Shown here: piece by piece, positions 23,043-32,729 of the stretch
Layout: every line of letters begins with the position of its first letter
How positions within the stretch are numbered: the first letter of the stretch is position 1
NCBI GenBank assembly: GCA_947167765.1
Contig: CAMVJI010000006.1
Span: forward strand, 1 to 48,053
DNA from: an uncultured Butyrivibrio sp.
GTDB lineage: Bacteria; Bacillota; Clostridia; Lachnospirales; Lachnospiraceae
Direction: 5' to 3'
DNA length: 48,053 nt
Translations under genes and position numbers: made by a program
Notes under the pieces: model-generated
Databases searched by the model: none
Told to the model about the DNA's origin: nothing
Seen by the model: the letters and a program-made list of their open reading frames with translations, nothing else

Positions 23043-25478
23043 TTGATATCACCTTTTAGAAAAAAGGAAAAGAGAGATTTCAAAATGCCTGCAAACCTCA
23101 CAAGGGCAGAGCAGAAAGAGATTCGTGAGATCATCAAAAAGGCTCAGAAGAACGACGGAATCCCCAGAACAGCACAGCAGTCTATTCCTTTTGACAGAAT
23201 GTTTCAGGATGGTATCTGTAGGATTGGAACGGATTATTACACCAAGACAATACAGTTTCAGGATATAAACTATCAGTTGGCTCTGCAGGAGGATAAGACA
23301 GAGATATTTGAGGAATGGTGTGCATTTCTGAATTTCTTTGACAGTTCAGTTCATTTTGAGTTGTCATTTATGAATATGGCAACGGATATCGATGATTTCA
23401 GAACAAGCATAGCCATTCCTCATGCAAAAGATGGTTTTGACAGTGTAAGGGATGAGTACAGTACTATGCTTTTCCGTCAGATGGAAGCTGGTAATAACGG
23501 ACTTACAAAGACCAAATATCTTACATTTGGTATCCATGCAGATTCCATGAAAGCAGCAAAGCCAAGGATAAGCCATATTGAAACGGATATCCTGAATAAC
23601 TTCAAGAGGCTTGGAGTTCAGGCAAAGATCCTTAACGGAAAAGAGAGACTTGCCTTGATGCATCAGCAGTTCCATATGGGAGATAATGATAAATTCAACT
23701 TCGACTGGAAGTATCTGCTTAAGTCAGGGCTTTCAGTAAAGGACTTCATTGCACCAAGCAGCTTTTCATTTCCTAATGGCAGAAAGTTCCAGATGGGCAG
23801 TCTTTATGGAGCTATGAGCTTTTTGTCTATTGATGCATCCGATATCAGTGACAGAATGCTGGCAGATTTCCTGAGTATGGAGTCAAGCCAGATTGTTACA
23901 ATGCACATCCAGTCGGTAGATCAGAATGAGGCGATTAAGACAGTAAAGCATACTATTACGGAGCTGGATCGTAGTAAGATTGAAGAGCAGAAAAAGGCTG
24001 TTCGTGCCGGATATGATATGGACATCATTCCTTCAGACCTTGCTACATTCGGTAAGGATGCAAAAGATCTGTTAAAAGAGCTTCAGAGCCAGAACGAGAG
24101 AATGTTCCTGCTTACATTCATTATCATGAATACCGGACGTACTGAGCAGGAGCTTGAAAACAATGTATTCCAAGCTAAATCCATTGCTCAGAAGCACAAC
24201 TGCAATCTTGTTCGCCTTGATTTCCAGCAGGAACAGGGCCTTATGAGTAGCCTCCCTCTTGCACAGAACCTCATAGAGATTCAGAGAGGCATGACTACAA
24301 GTTCAACGGCAATTTTTGTTCCGTTTACTACGCAGGAGCTTTTCCAATCAGGTGATGAGAGCCTTTATTATGGCTTAAATGCATTGTCAAACAACCTTAT
24401 CATGGTAGACAGAAAGCTTCTTAAGAATCCCAACGGCCTTATCCTTGGAACACCTGGTTCCGGTAAATCATTTGCTGCAAAGAGGGAGATAGCCAATGCA
24501 TTCCTTGTTACGGATGATGATGTAATTATTTCAGATCCTGAAGCAGAGTATGCGGCACTTGTGGAGCGCTTTGGAGGTCAGGTCATTAAGATCAGCACAA
24601 CCTCCACGCAGTATATCAATCCGATGGACATCAACAATAATTACTCCGATGACGATGATCCGGTATCGCTGAAAGCAGAGTTCTTATTATCTTTGTGTGA
24701 GCTTATTGTTGGTGGAAAAGAGGGACTTCTTCCTGTAGAAAAGACTGTAATAGACAGATGTATCCGTAAGGTCTATAGGGATTACTATGAGAATCCTGTA
24801 CCTGAGAACATGCCTCTTTTGGAAGACCTTTATAATGAACTCCTAAAGCAGGATGAGGCTGAGGCAAGACATGTCGCAACAGCTCTTGAAATTTACGTAA
24901 AGGGTTCACTCAACATCTTCAACCACAGGACCAATGTTGATATCACAAACAGGATAGTATGTTTTGATATCAAGGATCTTGGTAAGCAGCTTAAAAAGAT
25001 AGGCATGCTTATCGTTCAGGATCAGGTTTGGGGCAGGGTTTCATCAAACAGAAGTGAAGGTCGTTCTACCAGATACTACTTAGATGAAATGCATCTACTC
25101 TTAAAAGAAGAGCAGACAGCGGCTTATACGGTAGAAATCTGGAAGCGTTTCAGAAAGTGGGGAGGTATTCCGACAGGTATAACTCAGAACGTAAAAGACC
25201 TGCTTGCATCCAAAGAAGTAGAGAATATTTTTGAAAACTCCGACTTCGTATATATGCTTAATCAGGCGGTTGGCGACAGACAGATTCTTGCCAAACAGCT
25301 CAATATAAGTCCACATCAGCTTTCCTATGTTACACATTCGGGAGCCGGTGAAGGGCTTATTTTTTATGGCAATGTAATCCTGCCATTTGTAGACAGATTC
25401 CCTACGGATATCGAACTCTACCGCATCATGACAACGAAGTTGTCCGAGGTTGTAGAGACAAAGGCAGAGAATGGTTGA
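23043..25478 (+). CDS. VirB4-like conjugation ATPase
   Basis: 811 residues, the usual size. The C-terminal half contains the P-loop GTPGSGKS (Lys475), the DPEAEYAALVERFGG segment, YLDEMHLLL as Walker B and the GGIPTGITQN region of TraE/VirB4 ATPases. It powers substrate transfer and channel assembly at the cytoplasmic membrane. The TTG start stands about nine bases after AGGAGG at the end of prgI. No frame damage is seen, which supports a functional channel. Confidence 0.93.
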   Translation: MISPFRKKEKRDFKMPANLTRAEQKEIREIIKKAQKNDGIPRTAQQSIPFDRMFQDGICRIGTDYYTKTIQFQDINYQLALQEDKTEIFEEWCAFLNFFDSSVHFELSFMNMATDIDDFRTSIAIPHAKDGFDSVRDEYSTMLFRQMEAGNNGLTKTKYLTFGIHADSMKAAKPRISHIETDILNNFKRLGVQAKILNGKERLALMHQQFHMGDNDKFNFDWKYLLKSGLSVKDFIAPSSFSFPNGRKFQMGSLYGAMSFLSIDASDISDRMLADFLSMESSQIVTMHIQSVDQNEAIKTVKHTITELDRSKIEEQKKAVRAGYDMDIIPSDLATFGKDAKDLLKELQSQNERMFLLTFIIMNTGRTEQELENNVFQAKSIAQKHNCNLVRLDFQQEQGLMSSLPLAQNLIEIQRGMTTSSTAIFVPFTTQELFQSGDESLYYGLNALSNNLIMVDRKLLKNPNGLILGTPGSGKSFAAKREIANAFLVTDDDVIISDPEAEYAALVERFGGQVIKISTTSTQYINPMDINNNYSDDDDPVSLKAEFLLSLCELIVGGKEGLLPVEKTVIDRCIRKVYRDYYENPVPENMPLLEDLYNELLKQDEAEARHVATALEIYVKGSLNIFNHRTNVDITNRIVCFDIKDLGKQLKKIGMLIVQDQVWGRVSSNRSEGRSTRYYLDEMHLLLKEEQTAAYTVEIWKRFRKWGGIPTGITQNVKDLLASKEVENIFENSDFVYMLNQAVGDRQILAKQLNISPHQLSYVTHSGAGEGLIFYGNVILPFVDRFPTDIELYRIMTTKLSEVVETKAENG

Positions 25479-25499
25479 TCGCGGAAAGGATATGTATAA

Positions 25500-27200
25500 A
25501 TGGATGATGGAATCTATACAAGAGATACGAGCAAGTCCAAGAGACGGGTAGAGCCGGAAAAGGAAACAAAGAAAAAGAGCCATGCCGAGAGGCTGAAAAA
25601 CGAAGCTTCTCAGGCTAAGGCCATGAGAGCAAAGCTTCGCACAGGGAAAAAGGATAACACAGAGTCCTTGGAGGATATAAAGAAAAGGAAAAAGCTACAG
25701 AAGCAGGGAAGAAAGAAAATCTATGCTGATGCAGCCGTTTCCCGTGAAATTCATAGCCAGATTAGCGCTGCTAACGAAGATAACAATGCCGGTGCTGATG
25801 TTGTGAATGCTACTACAGAAGTTGTAGAGACAGGAATCTATACTGCCAGGCTAAAAGAAGGAAAGAGTGCTGACAAAGGAGGGTACTCTGAGAAGATGCA
25901 TGGCAGGAAAGGTATTAAGGATGTAAAGATTACACCAAAAGAAGTTCAGAAGAATCTCATGAAAAAAGAGATTGAGCGTAATGCTATTAAAGCCAGGGAA
26001 GCACAGGCTGCTAATTCCTTCGGAAGCATAGCCAAAAGATTTACGGATAAGGCTGAGGACATGGCAGGGAGAATAGCTGAAGCAATCAAAGAGTTCATAG
26101 AAGAGCATCCTATGGGTGTAGTCATCACGGTTCTTGTCCTTATCGTAGTTCTGGTACTTTCCGGAACCCTTGGATCATGTTCAATGATGGCAGGTGGAAG
26201 TAACAACATTGTCCTTGGTACAAGCTTCACAGCACAGGACCATGACATTGTAGCTGTTGAAAATGATTATAGGGATCTGGAATCAGAGCTTCAGGAGCAG
26301 ATAGACGACATCGAGACGGATTATCCTGATTATGATGAGTACAATTATGATCTCGGTGAGATAGGACATAATCCTTTTGAACTGGCAGCACTTTTGACAA
26401 TCCTTTATGACGATTACACCGAGGATGAAGTACAGGAGATGCTACAGACAATCTTCGAGTATCAGTATGAACTGGAGATTGAAGAAGTTGTGGAGACCAG
26501 GGAACGAGAGGTTGAAAGAACCGGAATCAGATGGGTAGAGGATGACTCCTATGAAGATGGTGGTTATTGGGAATCATACACTTATACAGAAACAGAAGAG
26601 TATGAGTATTATATCCTGAATGTCACACTCACAAATCATGGTATTCGCGAAGCTGTTGAAAACCTTGGCCTAACAGTTGATCAGATCAGAAGATATGAAG
26701 TAATCGTAGAGCTTAAAGGAAATAAGCCTGATATCTTTGGCGATGATCCTTATGTTGGAGGTGATGTTCCTGAAGAGTTTGAGGATTATGCTCCTCCGGG
26801 AGAATATCTGACTGATGCACAGTTCGCCAATATGATTCGTGAAGCTGAACGCTATCTTGGATATCCATATGTGTGGGGCGGCTCAAAACCAAGTACAAGC
26901 TTTGATTGTTCAGGCTTTGTAAGCTGGGTTATCAATCACTGCGGAAATGGTTGGAACTATGGAAGGCTTACGGCTAATGGCTGGAAGAATGCTACTGCAA
27001 GGGTAAATCCTTCAGATGTTAAGCCTGGCGATCTGATTTTCTTCCAAGGCACCTACGACACAACCGGAGCAAGTCATGTGGGTATTGTTGTAGATCCTGT
27101 TAATAAGATAATGATTCACTGCGGAAATCCTATACAGTATGCAAGTTATGACACAAATTACTGGCGATACCACTTCTACTGTTACGGAAGAATTCGATAA
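25500..27200 (+). CDS. Membrane-anchored NlpC/P60 (C40) cell-wall hydrolase
   Basis: 566 residues. A lysine-rich cytoplasmic N-terminus (about 1-200) leads to one transmembrane helix (GVVITVLVLIVVLVLSGTLG, about 205-225). An acidic linker follows, then a C-terminal NlpC/P60 peptidase: FDCSGFVSW with Cys470, SHVGIVVD with His526, MIHCGNP with His540, a complete triad. It is the VirB1-like enzyme expected to open peptidoglycan for the mating channel. It follows virB4 as in other CD1108-type modules. Confidence 0.9.
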   Translation: MDDGIYTRDTSKSKRRVEPEKETKKKSHAERLKNEASQAKAMRAKLRTGKKDNTESLEDIKKRKKLQKQGRKKIYADAAVSREIHSQISAANEDNNAGADVVNATTEVVETGIYTARLKEGKSADKGGYSEKMHGRKGIKDVKITPKEVQKNLMKKEIERNAIKAREAQAANSFGSIAKRFTDKAEDMAGRIAEAIKEFIEEHPMGVVITVLVLIVVLVLSGTLGSCSMMAGGSNNIVLGTSFTAQDHDIVAVENDYRDLESELQEQIDDIETDYPDYDEYNYDLGEIGHNPFELAALLTILYDDYTEDEVQEMLQTIFEYQYELEIEEVVETREREVERTGIRWVEDDSYEDGGYWESYTYTETEEYEYYILNVTLTNHGIREAVENLGLTVDQIRRYEVIVELKGNKPDIFGDDPYVGGDVPEEFEDYAPPGEYLTDAQFANMIREAERYLGYPYVWGGSKPSTSFDCSGFVSWVINHCGNGWNYGRLTANGWKNATARVNPSDVKPGDLIFFQGTYDTTGASHVGIVVDPVNKIMIHCGNPIQYASYDTNYWRYHFYCYGRIR

Positions 27201-27214
27201 GAAGGGAGACATTT

Positions 27215-27535
27215 ATGTATGAAAGATTAGATAAGCTCCGCGCTGAAGTGGAGCGCTGTAAGAAAAAAGTTGAAGACGATAAGGTGAGACTTCGCGCTGC
27301 TGAACAGAAGCTTCAGGAAGCTGAGAACTCACAGATCCTTGCTGATGTTGGTGCACTGAACCTTTCGCCTGAGCAGTTTGCTGAATTCTTGAAACTTGCC
27401 ACAAGTGGAAAGCTTGGAAGTGCAGGAATAGCAAACGCTTATGAAACTACTGATGAGGTAACTGCTACTGAACCATCAAAAGCAGATACCGAGGATGATT
27501 ATGATCTGGAGGATTTAGAGGATGAAGAAAACTAA
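27215..27535 (+). CDS. DUF4315 family protein
   Basis: 106 residues; the first 50 form a coiled coil ([20 protein letters not shown]...), followed by [14 protein letters not shown] and an acidic tail. This is the DUF4315 pattern of ICE conjugation modules. It probably works with the overlapping DUF4366 gene (14-base overlap). Biochemical function is unknown. Confidence 0.8.
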   Translation: MYERLDKLRAEVERCKKKVEDDKVRLRAAEQKLQEAENSQILADVGALNLSPEQFAEFLKLATSGKLGSAGIANAYETTDEVTATEPSKADTEDDYDLEDLEDEEN

Positions 27536-28313
27536 ACTTAATATGAGAGCTAAGATTCTTGGTGCTGTGGCGATGGCTGCAGCATTTTTTATTGGAGCAG
27601 TACCCATAACAGCATTTGCTGGTGGAGCTGAATGCACCTGTGAGCATAAGTGTACCGAAGAGTGCATTGATCCTGACTGCGAACTTTGCAAGATTGACTA
27701 CACCTTATGCTATGCAGATGACACAGAACCTGAGGAACCGACTGAACCTGATGAAGAGAATTGGGGGCCGCTTACACCTGATGGCAACATGACTCTTGTA
27801 GATGACTATGGAAGTCTTGAAGCTGGAGGAAAGCAGTTTATTACTGTTGTGACAAAATCCGGTAACTACTTTTATATCATTATTGACCGCGATGACCAGG
27901 GTGAAGAGACAGTTCACTTCTTAAATATGGTTGATGAATCGGATTTGTTAGCTCTAATGGATGATGATCAGGTTAAAGAATATATTTCATCAAAGGGATT
28001 AGCAGAGGAAGAGCCAGCTCCTGTAGTTGAAGAGCCTAAGGAAGAACCTAAAGAGCCTGAGGAACCAAAGCCTGAGAAAAAGAATTCGGCAGGAACAATG
28101 GCATTGTTATTGCTCATTGGTATCGGTGGTGTAGGTGGTTATATTTACTTCACTAAGGTCAAGGGTAAAAAGACAACTACAACTTTTGAAGATCCTGATG
28201 CTGATTATAACGAGGATGAGGATTACCTTGATAATCTTCCTGATGATGTTGAAGAAACGGCATTTGTTGATGAGCCTGATGATAAGGAACCTGACACAGG
28301 GGAGGATGAGTAA
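27522..28313 (+). CDS. DUF4366 / CD1107-family exported membrane protein
   Basis: 263 residues. A signal peptide ([20 protein letters not shown]) precedes a short cysteine-rich motif ([16 protein letters not shown]). A globular domain follows ([20 protein letters not shown]...), then a Pro/Glu-rich spacer, one transmembrane helix ([20 protein letters not shown]) and an acidic cytoplasmic tail. This is the CD1107 architecture, an accessory of the mating channel. The stop overlaps the next small gene by one base. Confidence 0.85.
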   Translation: MKKTKLNMRAKILGAVAMAAAFFIGAVPITAFAGGAECTCEHKCTEECIDPDCELCKIDYTLCYADDTEPEEPTEPDEENWGPLTPDGNMTLVDDYGSLEAGGKQFITVVTKSGNYFYIIIDRDDQGEETVHFLNMVDESDLLALMDDDQVKEYISSKGLAEEEPAPVVEEPKEEPKEPEEPKPEKKNSAGTMALLLLIGIGGVGGYIYFTKVKGKKTTTTFEDPDADYNEDEDYLDNLPDDVEETAFVDEPDDKEPDTGEDE

Positions 28314-28456
28314 TGGCCAGACAATCGAGATTAGTTGAATATGCGAAACGCATGGGAGGGCAGGCTGACAAGCCTGCTCTTTCTATTAAGGACAAGCTTT
28401 CTGAGATGAAAGAAAAGTCTAAAGAAGTGAATAAAAAGGTGAAGGAGGATTCGTGA
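28313..28456 (+). CDS. Small basic protein of the conjugation operon
   Basis: 47 residues ([20 protein letters not shown]...), highly charged and helical. Its ATG overlaps the DUF4366 stop (TAATG) and its end carries the AAGGAGG used by the ArdC gene. The tight packing supports a real gene. It may correspond to the DUF4316-type small proteins found here in related elements, but the sequence is too short to be sure. Confidence 0.6.
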   Translation: MARQSRLVEYAKRMGGQADKPALSIKDKLSEMKEKSKEVNKKVKEDS

Positions 28457-28457
28457 T

Positions 28458-29678
28458 ATGGCATATGATACAAGCACTTTTGACCCGAAGGCAGCTGCCG
28501 AGGCAAGGAAAGCTGAGATGGAAGCAATGACTGCCAAGCTGGAGAACGGTGTTAAGGATGTTTTCTCAAGTGACGGGTATAAAGAGTATTTGAATTTTTG
28601 TGCAAAACTACCCAGGTATTCTGTGAATAATCAGATCCTTATCATGCTTCAGAAACCGGAAGCAACCATGTGTCAGTCTTTTAGTGGCTGGAAAGATATG
28701 AACCGTCATGTGAAGAAGGGCGAGAAGGGAATCCGTATCTTAGCTCCTGCACCATACAAGATGGAGCGTGAACAGGATAAGCTTGATGGCAATGGTAAAG
28801 CTATCCTTGATAAAGATGGCGAACCTATAAAAGAAAAGGTTGAAGTAACCATAAATGCCTTTAAGCCGGTAAGTACTTTCGACATAAGTCAAACCGAAGG
28901 TGATCCGATTCCCACAATCGGTGTAGCTGAACTGACCGGAAGCGTTGAGGGTTACAAAACACTCTTAGAAGCAATTCAGGATGTTGTTCCTGTTCCTATT
29001 ACCTTTGAAAACATCGAATCCGGTGCCAAGGGATATTTTCATCTTGAAGAAAACCGTATAGCTGTACAGGAAGGTATGAGCGAAGCGCAGACTGTTAAAA
29101 CAATCATTCATGAGGCTGCACATCAGGCTCTCCATTCCAAGGAGGCTTTTGATTCTTCAGCAGAAAAGAAATCCAAGAATCAGAAAGAGACTGAAGCAGA
29201 GTCTGTAGCATACGTTGTTTGCCAGCATTATGGCATTGATACTTCCGATTACTCTTTTGCATACGTGGCAACCTGGTCGGAGGGGAAAGAAGTTCCTGAG
29301 CTGAAAGCTTCACTGGACACAATACGAAGAACTGCATCTGATCTGATTGTGAAAATTGATGAGAAGGTACAGGCAATAACGCAGGTGCAGGATATGGATA
29401 AGTTCATGGAGGCTCACGGTGATGAACTCCCTTTCGATAATCCGGAGGCTGATCAGCCAGTAGGCTTCATAAAGATTAGTCCTCCGGTAGATCTTAGTGA
29501 CCTTGGCAGCGATAAGAAGATTGAAATTACTGTTGAATCAAAGACTGCATCCAAGGAAGAAAAGGGCAAAGAGAAAAAGAAGTCCGTTAAGGAAAAGCTT
29601 TCTGCCGGAAAAGCAAAGGTAGCGAAGGAAAAGAAAACTAAAGTTAAGCCTGACAAAGACCTTCAGGCAGCAATGTAA
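28458..29678 (+). CDS. ArdC-like antirestriction / zincin metallopeptidase protein
   Basis: 406 residues. The N-terminal half has the ArdC ssDNA-binding pattern (YLNFCAKLPRYSVNNQILIM, then SFSGWKDMNRHVKKGEKGI). The second half has a zincin motif HEAAH at 218-222. ArdC proteins protect incoming single-stranded plasmid DNA and counter restriction in the recipient. The C-terminus is a lysine-rich tail. It stands between channel and mobilisation genes, as in many ICEs. Confidence 0.85.
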   Translation: MAYDTSTFDPKAAAEARKAEMEAMTAKLENGVKDVFSSDGYKEYLNFCAKLPRYSVNNQILIMLQKPEATMCQSFSGWKDMNRHVKKGEKGIRILAPAPYKMEREQDKLDGNGKAILDKDGEPIKEKVEVTINAFKPVSTFDISQTEGDPIPTIGVAELTGSVEGYKTLLEAIQDVVPVPITFENIESGAKGYFHLEENRIAVQEGMSEAQTVKTIIHEAAHQALHSKEAFDSSAEKKSKNQKETEAESVAYVVCQHYGIDTSDYSFAYVATWSEGKEVPELKASLDTIRRTASDLIVKIDEKVQAITQVQDMDKFMEAHGDELPFDNPEADQPVGFIKISPPVDLSDLGSDKKIEITVESKTASKEEKGKEKKKSVKEKLSAGKAKVAKEKKTKVKPDKDLQAAM

Positions 29679-29696
29679 ATGAGAGGAGAGTGTTTT

Positions 29697-29918
29697 ATGA
29701 GTAAGAGAACTATTATCGAAATCGTAGCAGGAGTAGGCGCTATTGGTGTTATTGCTGGGATTGTTCATAGGAGCAACAGAAGATGTCGCATTACTGATGA
29801 GCTGATCGAGCAGACTTCAGACATCTTGGATAAGACAATCGAAGTCCTTGAAGGAGCAACGACAATAGCTGATGAGTACGATGACCTGGATGATTATCTC
29901 GAAGAAAGTGAGGACTAA
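29697..29918 (+). CDS. Small membrane-anchored protein
   Basis: 73 residues: an N-terminal hydrophobic segment (IIEIVAGVGAIGVIAGIVH), a positive stretch (RSNRRCR), then an acidic helix. GAGAGGAGAG places the start at 29697. The stop overlaps the next start codon by one base. No family is recognised. Confidence 0.6.
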   Translation: MSKRTIIEIVAGVGAIGVIAGIVHRSNRRCRITDELIEQTSDILDKTIEVLEGATTIADEYDDLDDYLEESED

Positions 29919-30283
29919 TGCTTATGGAAAAAAGGAGAAAATCAAAGATCCGTAAATGGGATGAAGTTGGTGGCGCTGTAGATACTGAAATTGAAGAGAC
30001 TGTTGATTCTCCTGAAGAGGTTGCAGGAGGAGGCCCCTCTGTAAGCAGAAACTTTATGCGAGGCATAGAGGATATGGTAGAGCAGAACGACAACAACTTT
30101 GATGGCGTTATCAACAATCTTCCTGAAGAGAAGCCTGTCAGTCAGGTGAGTAATGCTGATGTTATTGAAGCTGAGCAGGAGAAGAAATCCATCCTGAAGA
30201 AGCTTCAGAAAACAGTACCTGAGCCTGAAAAGCCAAAACCGGCTGCAGCATGTTGCTTGTGTGGTGGTATGGAGAGATTTTGA
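29918..30283 (+). CDS. ICE protein of unknown function upstream of mobC
   Basis: 121 residues, mostly disordered: a basic opening (MLMEKRRKSKIRKWDEVGG), an acidic centre, and a C-terminal CCLCGGM motif that could bind metal. The start overlaps the preceding stop (TAATG). The end is one base before mobC. Position suggests a relaxosome accessory role, but no domain supports this. Confidence 0.55.
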   Translation: MLMEKRRKSKIRKWDEVGGAVDTEIEETVDSPEEVAGGGPSVSRNFMRGIEDMVEQNDNNFDGVINNLPEEKPVSQVSNADVIEAEQEKKSILKKLQKTVPEPEKPKPAAACCLCGGMERF

Positions 30284-30284
30284 T

Positions 30285-30614
30285 ATGCGCGAGTATACGG
30301 ACTATATCCGTGTAAAGCTGAAAAAGGGAGAGCGTGAACAAATACAGAAGCGGATGGAAGAGGCAGGCATAAAAAATATGTCTGCCTATATTCGTAAAAT
30401 GGCAATTGATGGTTATGTGATCAAGCTCGACCTTAGCGATGTGAAGGAGGTATCACGCCTCCTTCGCATTAACGCCAACAACATGAATCAGTATGCAAAA
30501 CGTGCCAATGAAAATGGCAGCATATACCTTGAAGATATCAAGGTTATAAAGGCTCAGCAAGAAGAACTTTGGGAACTTATGAAAAAGATTTTGCAGAGAT
30601 TATCGACTATTTAG
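30285..30614 (+). CDS. mobC: MobC-like relaxosome accessory protein
   Basis: 109 residues. A ribbon-helix-helix opening (DYIRVKLKKGEREQIQKRME) and NMSAYIRKMAIDGYVIKLDL, followed by LLRINANNMNQYAKRANENG, are the standard pattern of MobC proteins that bind oriT and help the relaxase nick. ATG at 30285 follows GGAGAG; an upstream in-frame GTG (30261) lies in the previous gene. It lies 17 bases before the relaxase. Confidence 0.85.
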   Translation: MREYTDYIRVKLKKGEREQIQKRMEEAGIKNMSAYIRKMAIDGYVIKLDLSDVKEVSRLLRINANNMNQYAKRANENGSIYLEDIKVIKAQQEELWELMKKILQRLSTI

Positions 30615-30631
30615 AAAAGAGGTAAGTGCTT

Positions 30632-32053
30632 ATGGCTGCGACCAGGCTGATTGCCATGCATGCAAATAAAGGCAAATCCATACAGCAGTGCATTAAGGAT
30701 AGAACTGATTATGCACAAAATGGAGAGAAGACCGATGAGGGCAGACTGGTAAGCAGCTATGAATGTGATCAGAAGCTTGTAGAAGAACAGTTTGCTCTAT
30801 CCAAAAGTGAATATCTGAAAAAGACGGGTCGGCATTATCATGGGGATGTGATAGCCTATCAGATCAGGCAGGCATTTATGCCGGGAGAGATTACTCCTGA
30901 GGAAGCAAACAAAATCGGATATGAAACAGCAATGCGCTGGACAAAGGGCAGGCATGCTTTTATCGTAGCAACACATATAGATAAGGCTCATATTCATAAT
31001 CACATCATATATAATTCCACAAATCTTAACTGTGATGGTAAGTTCAGAGACTTCATTTTATCAGGTGTTGCGCTGCGAAGAGTCAGCGATATGGTCTGTC
31101 TTGAAAATGGTCTCTCTGTTATAAAACCAAGAAAGCCAAGTGAAAGGTCAAAGCGCACAGTTTATCCTGAGCGTAGAAGCTATCGTGAGGAAATCCGGGA
31201 AGCCATAGATATCTGCATGGAACAAAAGCCTAAAGATATGGATGAGCTCATGAGGCTTCTTGGCGAGATGGGATATCAGTGCAAGCGTGGCAAATATGTT
31301 TCTGTTAAGGGCGGTGAACAGAAGAAATTTCTTAGGTTCAGATCTCTTGGGGCAGGGTATAGAGAACAGGATCTTGAAAAGGTATTTGCAGGAGAATGTG
31401 AGCATGTTGCTAATCCCAAGGGAACTGATATTGCCACAAAAACACCTGAGCATCCTGAGACAAAGGTGGATATGCTTCTTGATATCCAGGCTATGATTGC
31501 CAAGGGGAAAGGTCCTGGCTATGAACGCTGGGCTAAGGTTCATAACATAAAACAGATGGCACAGACCCTGCTGCTTTTGGAAGAACATGGCATCCGTGAT
31601 TATGAAGAACTTGCTGAGAAAGCAAAGTCTGCATCAGATCGGTTTGGAGAAATCACAGCAAGGCAAAAGGAGCTGGAGAACCGTCTGGATGAGATAGCTA
31701 CTCTGAAAAAGCATATTATCAACTATTCCAAGACTAAGGATATTTATGCCGAGTACCGTAAGCATGGATATAGCAAAAAGTTCTTTGAAGATCATCGTGA
31801 AGAGATTACGCTGTGCAAAGCAGCAAAGGAAGCATTTTCACAGATCAAGGGAAATATCCCTAAGATAAAAGAGCTGAACGAAGAATATGTCAAAGTTCTT
31901 CAGGAAAAGAAAAACACTTATGCCGAGTATAGGCAAGCTAAGCAGGAAATGAAAGATTTACAGATGGCAAAATACAATGTGGATTTGTTCCTCAAAAATG
32001 AGGAGCAGAGGTCACCGGAAGAACGACATAAGAAAACTGAAAAGATACTTTGA
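30632..32053 (+). CDS. MOBP-type relaxase
   Basis: 473 residues. The histidine triad motif is HIDKAHIHNH (His115, His120, His122, His124), the metal-binding motif III of relaxases (PF03432 type). The N-terminal 30 residues (MAATRLIAMHANKGKSI...) hold motif I. The C-terminal half is coiled-coil rich. It nicks oriT and pilots the strand through the channel. ATG 30632 stands after AGAGGTAAG; a GTG at 30626 is possible but too close. A perfect 18-bp terminator closes the operon. Confidence 0.92.
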   Translation: MAATRLIAMHANKGKSIQQCIKDRTDYAQNGEKTDEGRLVSSYECDQKLVEEQFALSKSEYLKKTGRHYHGDVIAYQIRQAFMPGEITPEEANKIGYETAMRWTKGRHAFIVATHIDKAHIHNHIIYNSTNLNCDGKFRDFILSGVALRRVSDMVCLENGLSVIKPRKPSERSKRTVYPERRSYREEIREAIDICMEQKPKDMDELMRLLGEMGYQCKRGKYVSVKGGEQKKFLRFRSLGAGYREQDLEKVFAGECEHVANPKGTDIATKTPEHPETKVDMLLDIQAMIAKGKGPGYERWAKVHNIKQMAQTLLLLEEHGIRDYEELAEKAKSASDRFGEITARQKELENRLDEIATLKKHIINYSKTKDIYAEYRKHGYSKKFFEDHREEITLCKAAKEAFSQIKGNIPKIKELNEEYVKVLQEKKNTYAEYRQAKQEMKDLQMAKYNVDLFLKNEEQRSPEERHKKTEKIL

Positions 32054-32056
32054 TAT

Positions 32057-32102
32057 GGAGGGAGATTTCACTGGCAAACGCCAGTGAAATCTCCCTCTTT
32101 TT
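32057..32102 (+). terminator. Very strong terminator of the conjugation operon
   Basis: An 18-bp perfect stem: GAGGGAGATTTCACTGGC (32057-32074), loop AAAC, GCCAGTGAAATCTCCCTC (32079-32096), then TTTTTTT. Confidence 0.95.
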
Positions 32103-32129
32103 TGTGTTGAAGACAACTACCTAAAGTAA

Positions 32130-32299
32130 TAGTTATTTTGTTGCGTAGCTCCGAGTGAAACGAGGTTTCGGGGGATTGGGGGCATTGCCATCCAACAAGC
32201 AAGCTGCATCCGGTGATAACCGATGCCCTGCTTGCGAAAAACAGATTTGCCTTTCGGCAAATGAATCAAAATACGAGCATATAGAGGAGACAAAAACAA
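32130..32299 (+). other. Structured non-coding stretch, candidate oriT or recombinase site
   Basis: No coding sequence is seen. There is a G-rich stretch GGGGGATTGGGGGCATTG, then a hairpin GCAAGC..GCATCCGGT-GATA-ACCGATGC..GCTTGC (32199-32235), then ATTTGCC-TTTC-GGCAAAT (32245-32262). Its position between the relaxase and a serine recombinase gene suits an origin of transfer or a resolution site. This is inference. Confidence 0.4.
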
Positions 32300-32476
32300 A
32301 TGAGTAAGACTTATGGGTATGTACGTGTTAGCAGTAAGGATCAAAATGAGGACAGGCAGATGATTGCGATGGCAGAGATGGGAGTGTTGGACGAAAACAT
32401 TTTTATCGATAAGCAATCAGGAAAAGATTTCAACAGACCACAATATAAGAAACTCATGACCAATATAAAAGGATAG
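32300..32476 (+). pseudogene. Truncated serine recombinase (resolvase/invertase) N-terminus
   Basis: 58 residues: KTYGYVRVSSKDQNEDRQ with the catalytic serine of the family, then FIDKQSGKDFNRPQYKKLM, then a stop. Functional small resolvases are about 180-200 residues, so the catalytic domain is incomplete and the DNA-binding domain absent. AGAGGAG precedes the ATG. Another frame (to about 32570) continues with unrelated-looking sequence, suggesting a deletion junction. Confidence 0.75.
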
Positions 32477-32608
32477 TAAGCGTACTAAATAGATTTTATG
32501 AAGGTTATAAAAAGAAAAGTAGGGTGGCTTATGAATTCTTAAGGTTTTATGCAGGTGGTAATTTCGTAATATAGGAATGCTGAAATGTTCACAAGAACCT
32601 TCTGGTTA

Positions 32609-32641
32609 CTCCAACCTTCGACAGGGAGGCTGGAGTTTTTT
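32609..32641 (+). terminator. Intrinsic terminator after the recombinase fragment
   Basis: CTCCAACCT (32609-32617) pairs with AGGCTGGAG (32627-32635, one mismatch) and is followed by TTTTTT. Confidence 0.7.
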
Positions 32642-32729
32642 CTTTAGGTAACCTATAGGATTCCATGATGAATCATAGTATAATATAAGATGTTGAAGTC
32701 AAAACAAATTGAAGAGGTGGCCAACAAAT

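Noticed and set aside
30261-30284. Longer MobC starting at GTG 30261
   Set aside because: The extension lies in the coding end of the previous gene, while ATG 30285 has a proper ribosome binding site and begins the ribbon-helix-helix.
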